Shown: positions 1 through 10,715 of the stretch, in pieces
How the letters are laid out: each line of letters begins with the position of its first letter
How positions within the stretch are numbered: position 1 is the stretch's first letter
Source of the DNA: Argopecten irradians
Taxonomy: Eukaryota > Mollusca > Bivalvia > Pectinida > Pectinidae
DNA length: 64,000 bases
NCBI RefSeq assembly: GCF_041381155.1
Contig: NC_091139.1
Location: 6,076,383 to 6,140,382 of the forward strand
Direction of reading: 5' to 3'
Position numbers and translations under genes: made by a program
Notes under the pieces: generated by a model
What the model was told of the DNA's origin: nothing
Seen by the model: the letters and a program-made list of their open reading frames with translations, nothing else
Databases searched by the model: none

Positions 1-187
1 CTAACAATGCTTTTAAACTTTCATGGCCAGTTTTCAATTTGTTTTTCTGATTAAATTTCTTTTCTGCATATCTATTACATGAAGCTACTTATCTCTAGTA
101 AAACACAACTATTAATTACAATACTGACACTGTCAGTATAGGGGTACAGGTATATTTAGGTCCGCTAAATAATATACATCACTACTT

Positions 188-539
188 TTAAAGATGCTCC
201 ATCGCCGACAAAGCATAAACGATACTCATCATTTGAACAAATGAATCGTGTTTTTATATAAATATTTATTATTGTATGTGCATGTGTCTAATTAATACAA
301 AAAAAATGATGCATGCGCAATCAGTATTTTATTCCATATAGGACATAGTGCAACATATTTTTCGGAATGCAATTGCTTTTTTTTATTTTTTATCTCGAAG
401 TGAAATTAGAAGCTCAAACTTTTCAATTATGGAAATAGTGTAAAGCAAGTAACTTTTCTAACTAAAGAAAAATACTAAATCGTGTGTTCCTGTTTTTGAT
501 TGAGAAAAATATCATTTGTAAGCGGTGGAGCATTTTTAA
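188..539. mobile_element. MITE family A, copy 1 (TTAA-flanked)
   Basis: A 352-bp element with inverted ends like AGATGCTCCACCGC and TTAA at both borders. The interior includes a ...GCGCAATCAGTA segment shared with the other four copies. It is non-autonomous with no coding capacity. The TTAA target suggests mobilisation by a piggyBac- or Kolobok-type transposase. Confidence 0.8.
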
Positions 540-589
540 CATGTCATTATTTGTTATATTCCAATTATTTTTATTTTCAGTTAACTGTA

Positions 590-1115
590 GGTCGCACACA
601 TCCTTGATACTTCAGGGTTTACTTTCACTGCGGTTTTCACTATCACTATCGGTAAATCAACACGACAGTGGTAGTAACCAGAGGTGGATACAATAACAAA
701 TAAAAACGCACGCATCAAATCTGTATCAATTTTAACAATCATGTCATAAACAAAATTGTCATTAAACGTAACGTGAAGCCAGTGTTATCAGGAATCGATG
801 ACAGATATATATCTATCATAAATTAAATCAAGTGTTTCAGGATTAACTTTGATGATGGATCATTTATGAACACAATAATGTTAGTGTACTCAAATCAATC
901 GCACAGTGGTTTATGATGACAGTACACTCAGATTATGTGTTATCACTCCATTAGATAAAAATTTCTATTCAAGTTAATCATTATAATTCTATTTTCTATA
1001 GATTTTAACCTCAAAATTTATTTTGGAACTCTTTTTTTTCTATACAATAATTACGCCTTTATATCAGCCAATCAGAAGCGACGTTACAAATGTGATAAAG
1101 TGAATAGCACTAACG
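590..1115. repeat. Duplicated intron DNA of NXPE copy 1, matching 11388-12890
   Basis: The stretch from CACACATCCTTGATACTTCA through the ATATCAGCCAATCAG motif aligns by eye with 11388-11473 plus 12497-12850. The intervening DNA in copy 2 is a transposon insertion. It also carries a fragment of the CATCCTCGATACTCC repeat family. From 1116 to 1673 nothing is recognised. Confidence 0.65.
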
Positions 1116-1673
1116 GTAGTGACATCTACACAGTAACCTTTATGTGACAATTACTTGAATGTTATTGCTACTGTATATCAGTTTAATTCAAGTAAATCAG
1201 ATGTACAAAATCAGTCAAATTGAAGTGCGTGTAAAATTACATTTTTTTTCTGCAAACCGAATAAAATTTGAAATAAACCAATACAAACAATTGTAAGAAT
1301 TTACAATTTATTTGTGAGGGTTTACACTGATCATGATTTAGTTGTGGCTTATTTGTTATTATAATATAAGTATGAAATTGTAGTATTATGTGCAATAGTT
1401 AAAATCAAGCTGCATATTATATCATTTATCATCAAGGACAAAAAGTGTTTGTGTTTTATCTACATAACATACATTACATGAATATAGGGTAACCATAGCA
1501 ACCGAAACAAATTAACTATATATGGATTATTAGAAGCATCAGCGTATGAACAATACATGCAAATATATATGGTGTTGTTACACAAAATGTTCCTCCAATG
1601 TTGGTAAAAATGCATTTTATACTTTTTCCTTTATTACTTTAAATTGTCTTTAAGAACCCTGTACAGAAAGGGG

Positions 1674-2625
1674 TTAAGGATGTACATTGTATTCCTCTGA
1701 GAAGTCAAAATTTTCTTGTAATAAACTTTTTTTATATAGATTTTTGGAAATAGGAGTTCATACCATAAAAGATAATGGAAGAAAAATATATATGTCCTTG
1801 TGCTCCGTTTTGAGCTATTGTCACTCAAATATACCTAGTTGACAAAATATTAGATTTTACGGGAATTGTTGCCGTTTTGACGATATACACAAGAGTTTAA
1901 AGCCATAATTTCCTAATGAGGTTCTTGATATATATATGGATGTTTGTAGAATTTACTTCCAGTAGTCTTCTTTAAAAACATATCAATTTTGATTAATAAG
2001 ACTCATATTTTTACTCAGAATAACAACATATGCTAACCCTACTCCTTAATTTTGAGCTACAAAATGCACCATTATCAGCCATTTTTGCCAAATGTAACCC
2101 CTTATAGAAAAGGTTCTGGTATTAAAATTTTGTTAATATTTTGCATATCAATAGGGAAAGGGTTGTTCTTTCTAAATCAGTCAGAAAAATGCGGAGTCCA
2201 TGTGCTTACTTTTTTGCTCCATTTGAATAATTGTTTTCAATATTTTAGAATAAAAAATAAAAATGTTCAAATTACCATTAAATGAAAAAATAAGTGACAA
2301 AAGTGTATCTGAATTACCACGAACCTAGTAAAGATTTACTGTAAAAATTAGCTCGATATAGCTAAAATTGCTGGCGCAGTGATGATTTAAGTAAAAACAA
2401 TTTCAGTAAAAAATGTTAAAACTGTGGCTCTATCCAAACGAAAAAAGACATAATTTCAAGATGGCCGCCAAATGGGTCATTTCTTAGAATTCCCGTATAA
2501 AAAATCAACTGCAAATAGAAATGTACTTTTTTGACAAAATTTGCAACTGGCAACTTGCTAGAGATATTGATATTTTTTTATTGTATTTGAAATTATCACA
2601 ACTTCTTTTTGTTTATCTTACTTAA
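1674..2625 (+). mobile_element. Approximately 1-kb inverted-end element, copy 1 (right end eroded)
   Basis: Starts TTAAGGATGT and is homologous along its length to 4665-5648 and, reversed, to 12937-13936. Shared landmarks include GAAGTCAAAATT near the left end and a region that reads TATAGAAAAGGTTCTGGTAT. No coding capacity is recognised; short open frames inside it recur only because the repeat does. It ends about 30 bases before the 50-nt NXPE exon. Confidence 0.7.
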
Positions 2626-2658
2626 ATATTCACTATTACATATTTGTTATTTTTACAG

Positions 2659-2708
2659 ATCTTATAGATACTTGAAGAAAAATGTTACCTTTCTAAAAGT
2701 GTCTAATA
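2659..2708 (+). CDS. NXPE copy 1, 50-nt internal exon
   Basis: The exon lies between TTTTTACAG and GTAAGT. It encodes SYRYLKKNVTFLKVSN with one split base at each end. Its counterpart in copy 2 at 13978-14027 has the same length and one residue changed (N to K). Confidence 0.85.
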
Positions 2709-4178
2709 GTAAGTATTTACTGATGTGTCAGTCGATGGTGCTACTTGTTAAATAATTTACTTTTTATTATATATAGCTATCATGAAATTTATTTTCATGA
2801 CATTCTTCTATAGTGAAACGAGTGTTTAGGAAAGACATTGACTAAGGAAACATTTCCATGAAGAGATTAAAATATTTCCTATATAAATACATGTTAACAA
2901 TGAAGATCCATATGTGGGGAGACTTATAGAAATTTACATTTAATCAATTAAAAAACTGTTGAGGAAAAATATTTGTGCAGTTTTATCACTACTCTTGTTA
3001 CTTTAAAGTTCAGCTATAAAAAAAATCATTCGCATGTCAGCATAGGGATGACGTCATTTGTCCTATTGATGTCGTCATCGGCAATGATATTTCCGCGAAT
3101 TATTGGGACCTTGTCGTGGTTGTCAAAATTTGATAAGCGAAATAATAAGAAATGGGTAATTTATATGTATTACAGCCAGGTCATGAACTATAAACCCGAA
3201 ATATCTTCCGTTTTAGTAAAATATAATAAAGCCAACCATATATTTTTCCTCAAGTGTAAAAGAGTTAAATTGCCCTCGCAAAAAATCCTGAATTGTTTTC
3301 CCTTGCGACAATGTACCATTTAATGAGTTTTGTATTTTATTAGATATAATTTTCATTAAATTAAATACACTGTATTATATATTACTTCAGAACTTAGCTA
3401 CGCCCGACACTCCAATGTTTCCTGCCGAAACGTCAACAGTACGGTCACATGGCATACTCACGTGCCCACTGGCTATTTCTACAGTGGTCAGTGGAAGTCC
3501 TTGATCTGTAAACCTTTACTAAAGCGTCGGTACATTCCATACCAAAAGTGCTTGAGGAACCGCCCAGTGCTGATAACGGGAGACTCTACAACACGGAACT
3601 GGTTCGTGCCTCTAGCACGACTGTTACGTTTAAGCATTACGGATGGTCGACAGGAAATAAAGGACAAGGCATGGCATAAATTTGCTGAAGCTATAAACAC
3701 TAGTAAAGGATTATATTTATACTGGGCGCCACATGAAATTCCGTTTTACAGCATTGAACAAAATAAAGATAATTTTCGATCAGTAGCCTCAAGAATAAAC
3801 GCACTACCCTCAAATAAGAGCGCTATTGTTATATTGCATTGGTTCGGACATTTAACAAGAACGACACCCCAACAGTACAGGGACCATGTACGAAGTGCTA
3901 AAGAAGCTGTACTTCGACTGTTAAAGCGTTCACCAAACTCAGACATTTTCATTAAAGGTCCTCATGCCTTCACCTATAAAGAATTCCTCGAACCGTTTGA
4001 TTATCTATGCAGAGTTTACAAACAAATATTGTATGAGGAGTTCCGGGATTTGCAAGATAAAGTTTATTTTATAGACCAATGGGACGCCACTGTAGGAAAT
4101 GGAAATGTACATATACACCCTAAGCTTCCTTTCTTTAATGAGATGATGTTAAATTTTGTCTTTTCATTTATTTGCTGA
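2659..4178 (+). CDS. NXPE-family protein, copy 1 (3' part only; 5' exons lie off the left edge)
   Basis: Two coding exons are visible: 2659-2708 (50 nt) and 3391-4178 (788 nt, ending in TGA). Both are bounded by AG acceptors, and the first ends at a GTAAGT donor. The 50-nt exon carries one base, 16 codons and one base, which fits the two-base start of the last exon. The terminal exon encodes the NXPE C-terminal domain. It has a GDSTTRNW block, as in SGNH/GDSL-like esterase folds, a central HWFGH, and a late IDQWD...HP block that would supply the Asp/His pair. It ends in the FSFIC tail typical of the family. NXPE proteins are secreted or type II membrane glycoproteins of poorly known function. 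The filamin-like domain exon seen in copy 2 would lie upstream of position 1. By eye the last 238 residues differ from copy 2 at about 18 positions. No disabling change is seen. Family assignment is firm; enzymatic activity is unproven. Confidence 0.88.
2709..3390 (+). other. NXPE copy 1 last intron
   Basis: A GTAAGT...CAG intron of 682 bp. It aligns in blocks with the 1084-bp intron 14028-15111 of copy 2. A perfect TGACGTCA (3049-3056) is kept at the corresponding place in copy 2 (14538-14545). Nothing coding is recognised. Confidence 0.7.
3391..4178 (+). CDS. NXPE copy 1, terminal coding exon (NXPE C-terminal domain)
   Basis: The acceptor is ATTACTTCAG just before 3391. The reading frame is open from the acceptor through LSYARHPNVSC and on to the TGA at 4176-4178. 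It carries the GDSTTRNW motif and the late DQWD...HP block. An AATAAA at 4573-4578 is a possible polyadenylation signal. Confidence 0.9.
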
Positions 4179-4480
4179 TGACTTCAATTACCATAAATAC
4201 GTGTTCCCTCTTTCTTTCTGTACCTTGCTATTGATTCTGCATCGTTGAAACTCCAGTGGTTACTATCGCTGTCGTAATATCCAACTATGAACTATATCAT
4301 AGCTGTACTGAAGGCATTTTAGGAGAAGAAAAACTGTTGAGAAAATACAAAGTAGTGAGGTTGAACTCTATGATCAATACAGTGTACCGTTTTTCGATCG
4401 ACCGCTTTCTTTTGATGTACATAAAAAAGCAAACTATCCTGTCTCATCTTCTTCAAAAGTTGATGCACAAAGTATAGTAT
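4179..4480. repeat. Duplicated 3' flank of NXPE copy 1
   Basis: Matches 15900-16145 by eye, including a CTCCAG-GGTTACTATC segment related to the CATCCTCGATACTCC repeat and the stretch GGAGAAGAAAAACT. Homology appears to resume at about 6243, opposite about 16148, across an insertion in copy 1 that contains the 1-kb element. Confidence 0.6.
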
Positions 4481-4572
4481 TTGCGATGACATACATATGT
4501 CGTACAGGGAAAGATACAACGACAGTGATAGTGACATACGGATTAACGCGAAAGTAGATTCTGAGGCAATGG

Positions 4573-4578
4573 AATAAA
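4573..4578 (+). terminator. Possible polyadenylation signal for NXPE copy 1
   Basis: AATAAA about 400 bases after the stop. The DNA is AT-rich, so chance occurrence is possible. Confidence 0.3.
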
Positions 4579-4664
4579 AAAATGAATTATGCTATGTCGT
4601 TCTTGCTTTAGTTCCTTCCATGCTGTATGGAATGATTAAAACATAAATTTTATGTGCATTTCTC

Positions 4665-5648
4665 TTAAGGATGTCACCTCTGAGAAGTCAAAATTGTCTT
4701 GTATTAAACTTTTTTTCTCATATAGATTTTTGGAAATAGGAGTTCATACCATAAAAGAAAATGGAAGAAAAAATGTCCCGTGTGCTCTTGTTTGCGCTAT
4801 TATCACTCAAAAATACCTAATTGGCAAAATATTGGATTTTATTGGAATTTTGCAGTTTTGACCATATACACCAGAGATTAAAACCATAATTTCCTAATGA
4901 GGTGTTTAATATGCATGGATGTTTGCATAATTTATTTTCCAGTGGTCTACTTTCAAAAATATACCAGTTATGATAAAAAAACTTAATTTTTTTCTCAGAA
5001 ACCATTTTCCGCAGATTTAACTCTATAGAAAAAGTTTTGGTATTAATCTTTTGTCAATATTTTGCATACCAATAGGAAAAAGGTTGCTATTTCTAAATCG
5101 GGTAGAAAAAGAGGGTGTCTGTGTAATTACCTTTTTGTTCCATTTCAATATCTGTTGTCTTTTAATATCTTAAAAAATATTTTTTATAGAGTAAAAAATA
5201 AAAGTGGTAAAATTACCATTAAATGTTAAAACAAAATGACAAAAGCGTATCATTCCCTACATTAACGCTCTATATTTTAATTACCACGGAATTGGAAAAG
5301 AATTACAGGAAAAAATAGCTCGATACAGCTTAATTACTTGTGCAGTGATGATTTAAGTAAAATTAATTTAAGCAAAAAGTAGTAAAACTTTGGCTCTACT
5401 CAAAGCGACAAAAGGCAAATTTTCAAAATTGACCGCCAAATGGGGTATTTCTTCGAAATCCCGTTTAAGAAATCTACTCGGAATAGAAATGCATTTTTTT
5501 TTTTTTTTTTTTTTTTTTTGACAAAATTTGCAACTGACAACTTGCTAAAGATAATGATAGAATTTATTGAAAATATCCAAAAACTTCTGTGATCTATGTC
5601 GAAACTAGACTTCAACGGGACTGAAACCTCAGAAGAATACATCCTTAT
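4665..5648 (+). mobile_element. Approximately 1-kb inverted-end element, copy 2
   Basis: The left end is TTAAGGATGT and the right end is the complementary ACATCCTTATA, with imperfect extension through CTCTGAG/CTCAGAAG. It contains a long poly-T run (about 5490-5519). It lies downstream of NXPE copy 1. Confidence 0.72.
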
Positions 5649-8600
5649 ATAAAATTGTATGGTTATACTGATTTAAACTATATCGTACTGGTAGATTAGC
5701 GTTGATTTGTCTTTAACACACGCCATCCTGAGTTTCAGTAAAACTAGAAAGCTTGCTAGAACCACCAATACTTACTAATGTTCGATATCAATACTTTAAC
5801 AAAGTGTCAATCGTCGGATACCCATGGTTGAATGCATCACGTTATGCTTCATTTCCTAGCGTAAGTGTTTAGTATGGGCGTAGCGTAGCTCAATAGATCA
5901 ATCAGCCGTGACTGCTCGACTATGTATAATGGTACCCGGTCTGATAAAATCACAAATGCTTATCTGGTTTAGTCTGACATCTGAACACAAAATATATCTA
6001 AATATATTTATGTTTTTGTCGTAGAAGTATTCGTTTACGCTCGATACATTTAAATATTACGTTGTTATACACGTGTATTTCATAAATAAAAACGACCTCT
6101 AAGTCTAAGAAGAGCCATATAGTTGCCTTTGTATGTTTGCATATTAGTAAATATATGTAAGCTGATATAACTTCAACCGTTTTGACCGCAACCACCAAGA
6201 ATTGTAATTTAATATGACGCATAAGTATTACGTACGTATTTGTAAGCATGTAAATATTAATATGTGTACGAGTTACTTCCCTTAAACTTTTGAGTTACTG
6301 CCAGCTGTCACAACTATGGGTGGTTTTGCATTTATCATAAATTCTGTGATTATCTGTATCAATTTTGTGAGATAACATAGGTGTGTGATAAAGGGTGTAT
6401 CTATATTTATGACAGATTGTTTGTTTGTTAGCGAAGTAAAGTTGGACAGTTATTTGTTATTGTAGCGTCAGCTGTTTTGACCGATGTAGCGAAATTAAAT
6501 ATAGTGATTTTTTGTTCAATTCCTTGGAATAAGCATAATTTTTCGGAGTTTTTCAAGTAAATATTTAAAGCACAGATCTTTATTAATCATCTGAGAGTTT
6601 GACTCGCGATATCAATTTATTTTACTGATACAGATACTGATACATGGTTAACCATAAAATTAGACAGTTACATAATTAATTTTTTGGTTAACCGGAAAAC
6701 ATGGTTAATATTAACAGTCTCATATCTTATACTACACTATCAGAAGTATACGGTACCAGGCGTTAAGATTTCATGCTCGGGCACAGTCCCAGTTAGTGGG
6801 AAGTCATGCTCGTGCACGATTTTTGAAGGTTGCTGCCATCTCAGTGGTTCCCATTGAACATTCGATTGTAATCTTATTCAGATTGAAAGGGAACGAGCCC
6901 TGAGGTCCAGGTCGGAATCTGGCTGCCATCTCAGTGGTTTCCACGGAACATTCCATCCTATTATGATGTAAATACAAAGGTAAATTACTAGCTATGTTGA
7001 AATAATATATAACTGTAGAATAAATAGCAGCTGATTTACAGCTTTTAAGATTTCAGCTTTTCTAGTGAACGTACAAATGTATGGCTGGTTGGATCATTCA
7101 TCATAAAAAATAGCATTTATACATGCAAGAAGTTCTGAAGCAGACCTAGCGATGACACGACACTATACAAAACTTTGATGGCGAGGTAAAAGGACATGAA
7201 AATTGTAGTTGCAAAGATTCCAGCTGTAATACAGCTACGTTTAGAAGAGTCGCCTCAAATTTTATTAATTCACCTTGAGGCAGTGATATCGGTTTCACAG
7301 ATTCATTTGTAATGAGACACAAAATATTGTCTGTTTTGGATCAAGTATATAGCTTGCTACTTGATACAAAGATCGTTTGGTCACAAATTCACCCTAGAGT
7401 GGAAGAATGAACAATGTCCGTTTGGGTGTGAAGGTATTCGTCGTCGTGTGAACAGCCATGTGGGGGCTGTAGTGGTTCGTTCAGGCGGCTGGTATTAAGA
7501 TACCCCGAGTTACCTGATAACACGCCAAGGTTACATTTAGAAGATAGAGTTCATCTAGAACCCCTCGGCAATGACATATTTTAGTATCGTTTTCAACAAA
7601 GTCATCAAAGAATGTTGTCATCAGATAATCTATCTGCTTTCATGAATATCAGGAATTTGGTCCATGGGTTAACTTGTAAAATATTGAGTTTACATTTATT
7701 GAATTTCATAAGCATTTCAGAATTGTTAAGTTAAACGTGTGCTTTTTCCTTGTAGCTGTCTGCATGTTGCCATATCCGCCCTAATCTAGTGTCGACAACT
7801 AAGCTTGGGGACTTATCTGGTCCTCTACCATTCTGCGTATCATGAGCTAGTTGAATGTTCAAATTTGTGACAAATCTGGTCTGTCTACTGATCCAGTAGA
7901 TAATCAATCTTTTATATGAGCTTATTTTATGCCCATGGTTTATTTATGAGAGGGGCAAGGTAGGTCACTGAAATGACCTTTCTCATATTTTCACAATGTC
8001 TTCAGTTGAATCTCACCAAAAATGTTAATATTCGTTTAATTGTTAATTGCTGTACAATTGTACTATACTCTATACTTCCTCTTGGCTTCATTTAATCTTG
8101 CATTTACCGGTTTATAATATCACTCTTGGTGGACGTGCCTGGTTTACCAGCCATTTGGCGGAATGTTTTATGAATGCTTTCAAAACTTTTTGGACTTATT
8201 TGACCAATGAACCAGTGACGGATCATTTCCGTGGTGCCAAGTTATTAAAATGAATTTGGTACCCTTTTATCACTGTTGACATATCCTAACCGGACACGTG
8301 TCAGATTGTATAAAAATATGAAAAGGGAGTCAACCTAGGTAGGAAAAGTCCGAAAAGTGCGGAAATTGTATACAGTAGGTCCTATATTATATATTATGCT
8401 ATATATATAGTGTAATGTGGAAAAAAACCAAAACTAAAACAAACCTGCCATCGATCTCTAACGTTTTCCCAGCTGCCGCTGTTCTTCAGGAGATGTTTTT
8501 ATGTAATGTGGATATATATATATATGAATATATACACGTTTATTCATAGGTATCACAGATCATAACATACATGTTGCATCTTTTTATTATCATTCTAATT

Positions 8601-10052
8601 CTCAAATGAAGTTAAAGTGAAATAAAGTTGTCTCGTTTATTTTTTTTCACAAAAGAGTTGGCTCCCCAGGTATTTATGAAATGCTGAATTTTAACTACAT
8701 TAAGTAAATTAACTATATGATTATTTATGGGGTTTATTTATATTGAACGGATGTGGATGACTAAGTTGTTATAAAGAGAGAGTGATGTAAGCTTGTCCAA
8801 AATAAAGTAATGAAATATGACAATGGTGTGGGAGTCCTTCTGTGAAAGTGAAATCTGTTGGTATTTACATGTTATATTGAATAAAATGGGTTTTTTTTTT
8901 TTGAAAAACTAAAATTTTATTACCATATTCACGGGCTTCAGTTTCCAGAACTCGTGGGGGTTCTGTCTGTGAAGCCATGACCTTTTTTGCCAAATAAAAG
9001 TATAAATATAAATTGCTTATTTCCTGTTTTTCTTTGACTATTTCATAACGCATTATTACAGCTCAAATATAAAAACTGTAAATTATGATTTATTCGCACA
9101 TATATGAACTCGATGTATCAATATCGAAACTTAACACAATTTAACACTGTACATGGATTCGTGATTCAAATGTACAATAATAATAAAAAATAAAGTTACC
9201 GCTAACATAAGTATACACCGTATATGTTCAGCTTGGGTTATCAATGTCTCTTACTCTTTCGAACTTATTTGTGAATAGTTAGCTCACGGTTAAACCATGC
9301 TTAAAATAAAGCCGTCAACACAATAAAGAGTTGGGGGTGACACTTTTTAAAATGCCTGTTCACGTGGAAATAAAATGGTATTATTTAGGGCCAACTTCTC
9401 TTCTTACGATTGCATTGATATTATAACGCTCTAGTTGATCAACACAATATACGCAACCATTCATTGTTTAAAATAAAATAAACATTAAGTATTAAATGAG
9501 GCATGGCTTATGCCTTTTATACAAACATGATTTGTGACTGCACCAGTCGAGATTAAAACACGTAGTTTTAAAGCCACAGTATTTGTCGTTAACATCATAG
9601 AACAACATGACAGATTCCTTCTCAGTCTCCTTTCGACGGATTATCATCGGTTCTGTTTTTACAACATTCATCTTGTTCATATTCGCAACATTATATGGAG
9701 TTAAACGGTTTGTATTAAGAATATTATATTGTATTTTTAATATTTTCATCAAACTGTAATATAAATGAACGACCGTGTGTTCATTATTTTTTTAATATAG
9801 TCCTTTTTCACCAATTATAGTAAAATTGTCTGTCTTGGCCAATTTATTTAGAGTTCAATCGATTAGATTGTTTTTCTCATTTTAAAAAATTACACTGTAG
9901 AGTTTGCAGATAATTGTATGATTGTTATTTACGGCAGACACAAAAGAGAGATCATTTCAGGTGAACATTTTATGTAGGTCTTTTAATTTTACAAAAAAAG
10001 AGTGTACATATAATTATTTGTTTTAATTATTTTGAACTGTTTTGAATGACAG
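5649..10052. other. Region between the NXPE copies; no gene recognised
   Basis: The 5' exon(s) of NXPE copy 2 should lie here, but no start exon could be chosen. It holds a weak tRNA-like stretch (about 5880-5955) and a direct repeat of about 35 bp around CTGCCATCTCAGTGGTT (6829-6868 and 6921-6957). An unusually mixed-composition stretch at about 7130-7700 resembles decayed coding sequence without recognisable identity. Short open frames at 8047-8253 (+) and 9492-9752 (-) match nothing recognised. Confidence 0.5.
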
Positions 10053-10715
10053 GTTACATGGACTCGATCTCAAACCCACCAACGAATATGATTCAAATTC
10101 TACGATTCCGAAAGGAGCTGCCATGAAAACGATAAATAAATATCAGTATACCGACTTCGACAGTTATCTTTCATTAGTGAATATATCAACCTCATTGGTC
10201 ATTGTCCGGAGGACAGAGTTCAGAGTTGGAGATGAGATTACAGTTGATATAGTGTTGTACAATGGACGAGGAGAACGTGCTACAGTAGGGGGTGACATGC
10301 TCAGAGTCTGGCTCCGGGAAACCACTCTCAAGGCCTCGGTCGCCGGATACGTCATCGACCATGGAAATGGTTCATACACCGGAGTCGTCAAAGCTATGTG
10401 GGCTGGTAAACCAGAACTGATGTTTGCGATTGGAAATACAAAAGAGCACATCGGGATTTTTATGAATGTTGTTCAGAAATATGGAGTAATAGAATTTTTA
10501 CGAGCAGGATTTACAAATCAGAATTTGACTGAGAACACAATGTGTAGTGTTATTCCAAATATTCCCAATGTGAAAGAGTACTGCAACTTTACAACACTAA
10601 ACTTCAACATGTCCTTTTTCTGTGGCAAACCGAAATCATTGGAATGTGAAGACTGGACTGTGTATGAGCGAACAGGAAACCATTCGTGTAGTAAAGAACA
10701 CAAAGCATTTTTTCG
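10053..10715 (+). CDS. NXPE copy 2, filamin-like domain exon
   Basis: The acceptor is the AG at 10051-10052 and the donor is GTAAGA at 10716. The exon starts with the third base of a codon and ends with two bases of an Arg codon that the 50-nt exon completes. It has 220 complete codons rich in N-glycosylation sequons. Confidence 0.85.

Noticed and set aside
484-696. 70-codon frame
   Set aside because: It overlaps the end of MITE family A copy 1 and duplicated intron DNA; no homology.
2052-2285. A 77-codon frame with a relative at 13385-13576 on the other strand
   Set aside because: Similarity comes from copies of the 1-kb repeat; the third copy does not keep the frame, so coding is unlikely.
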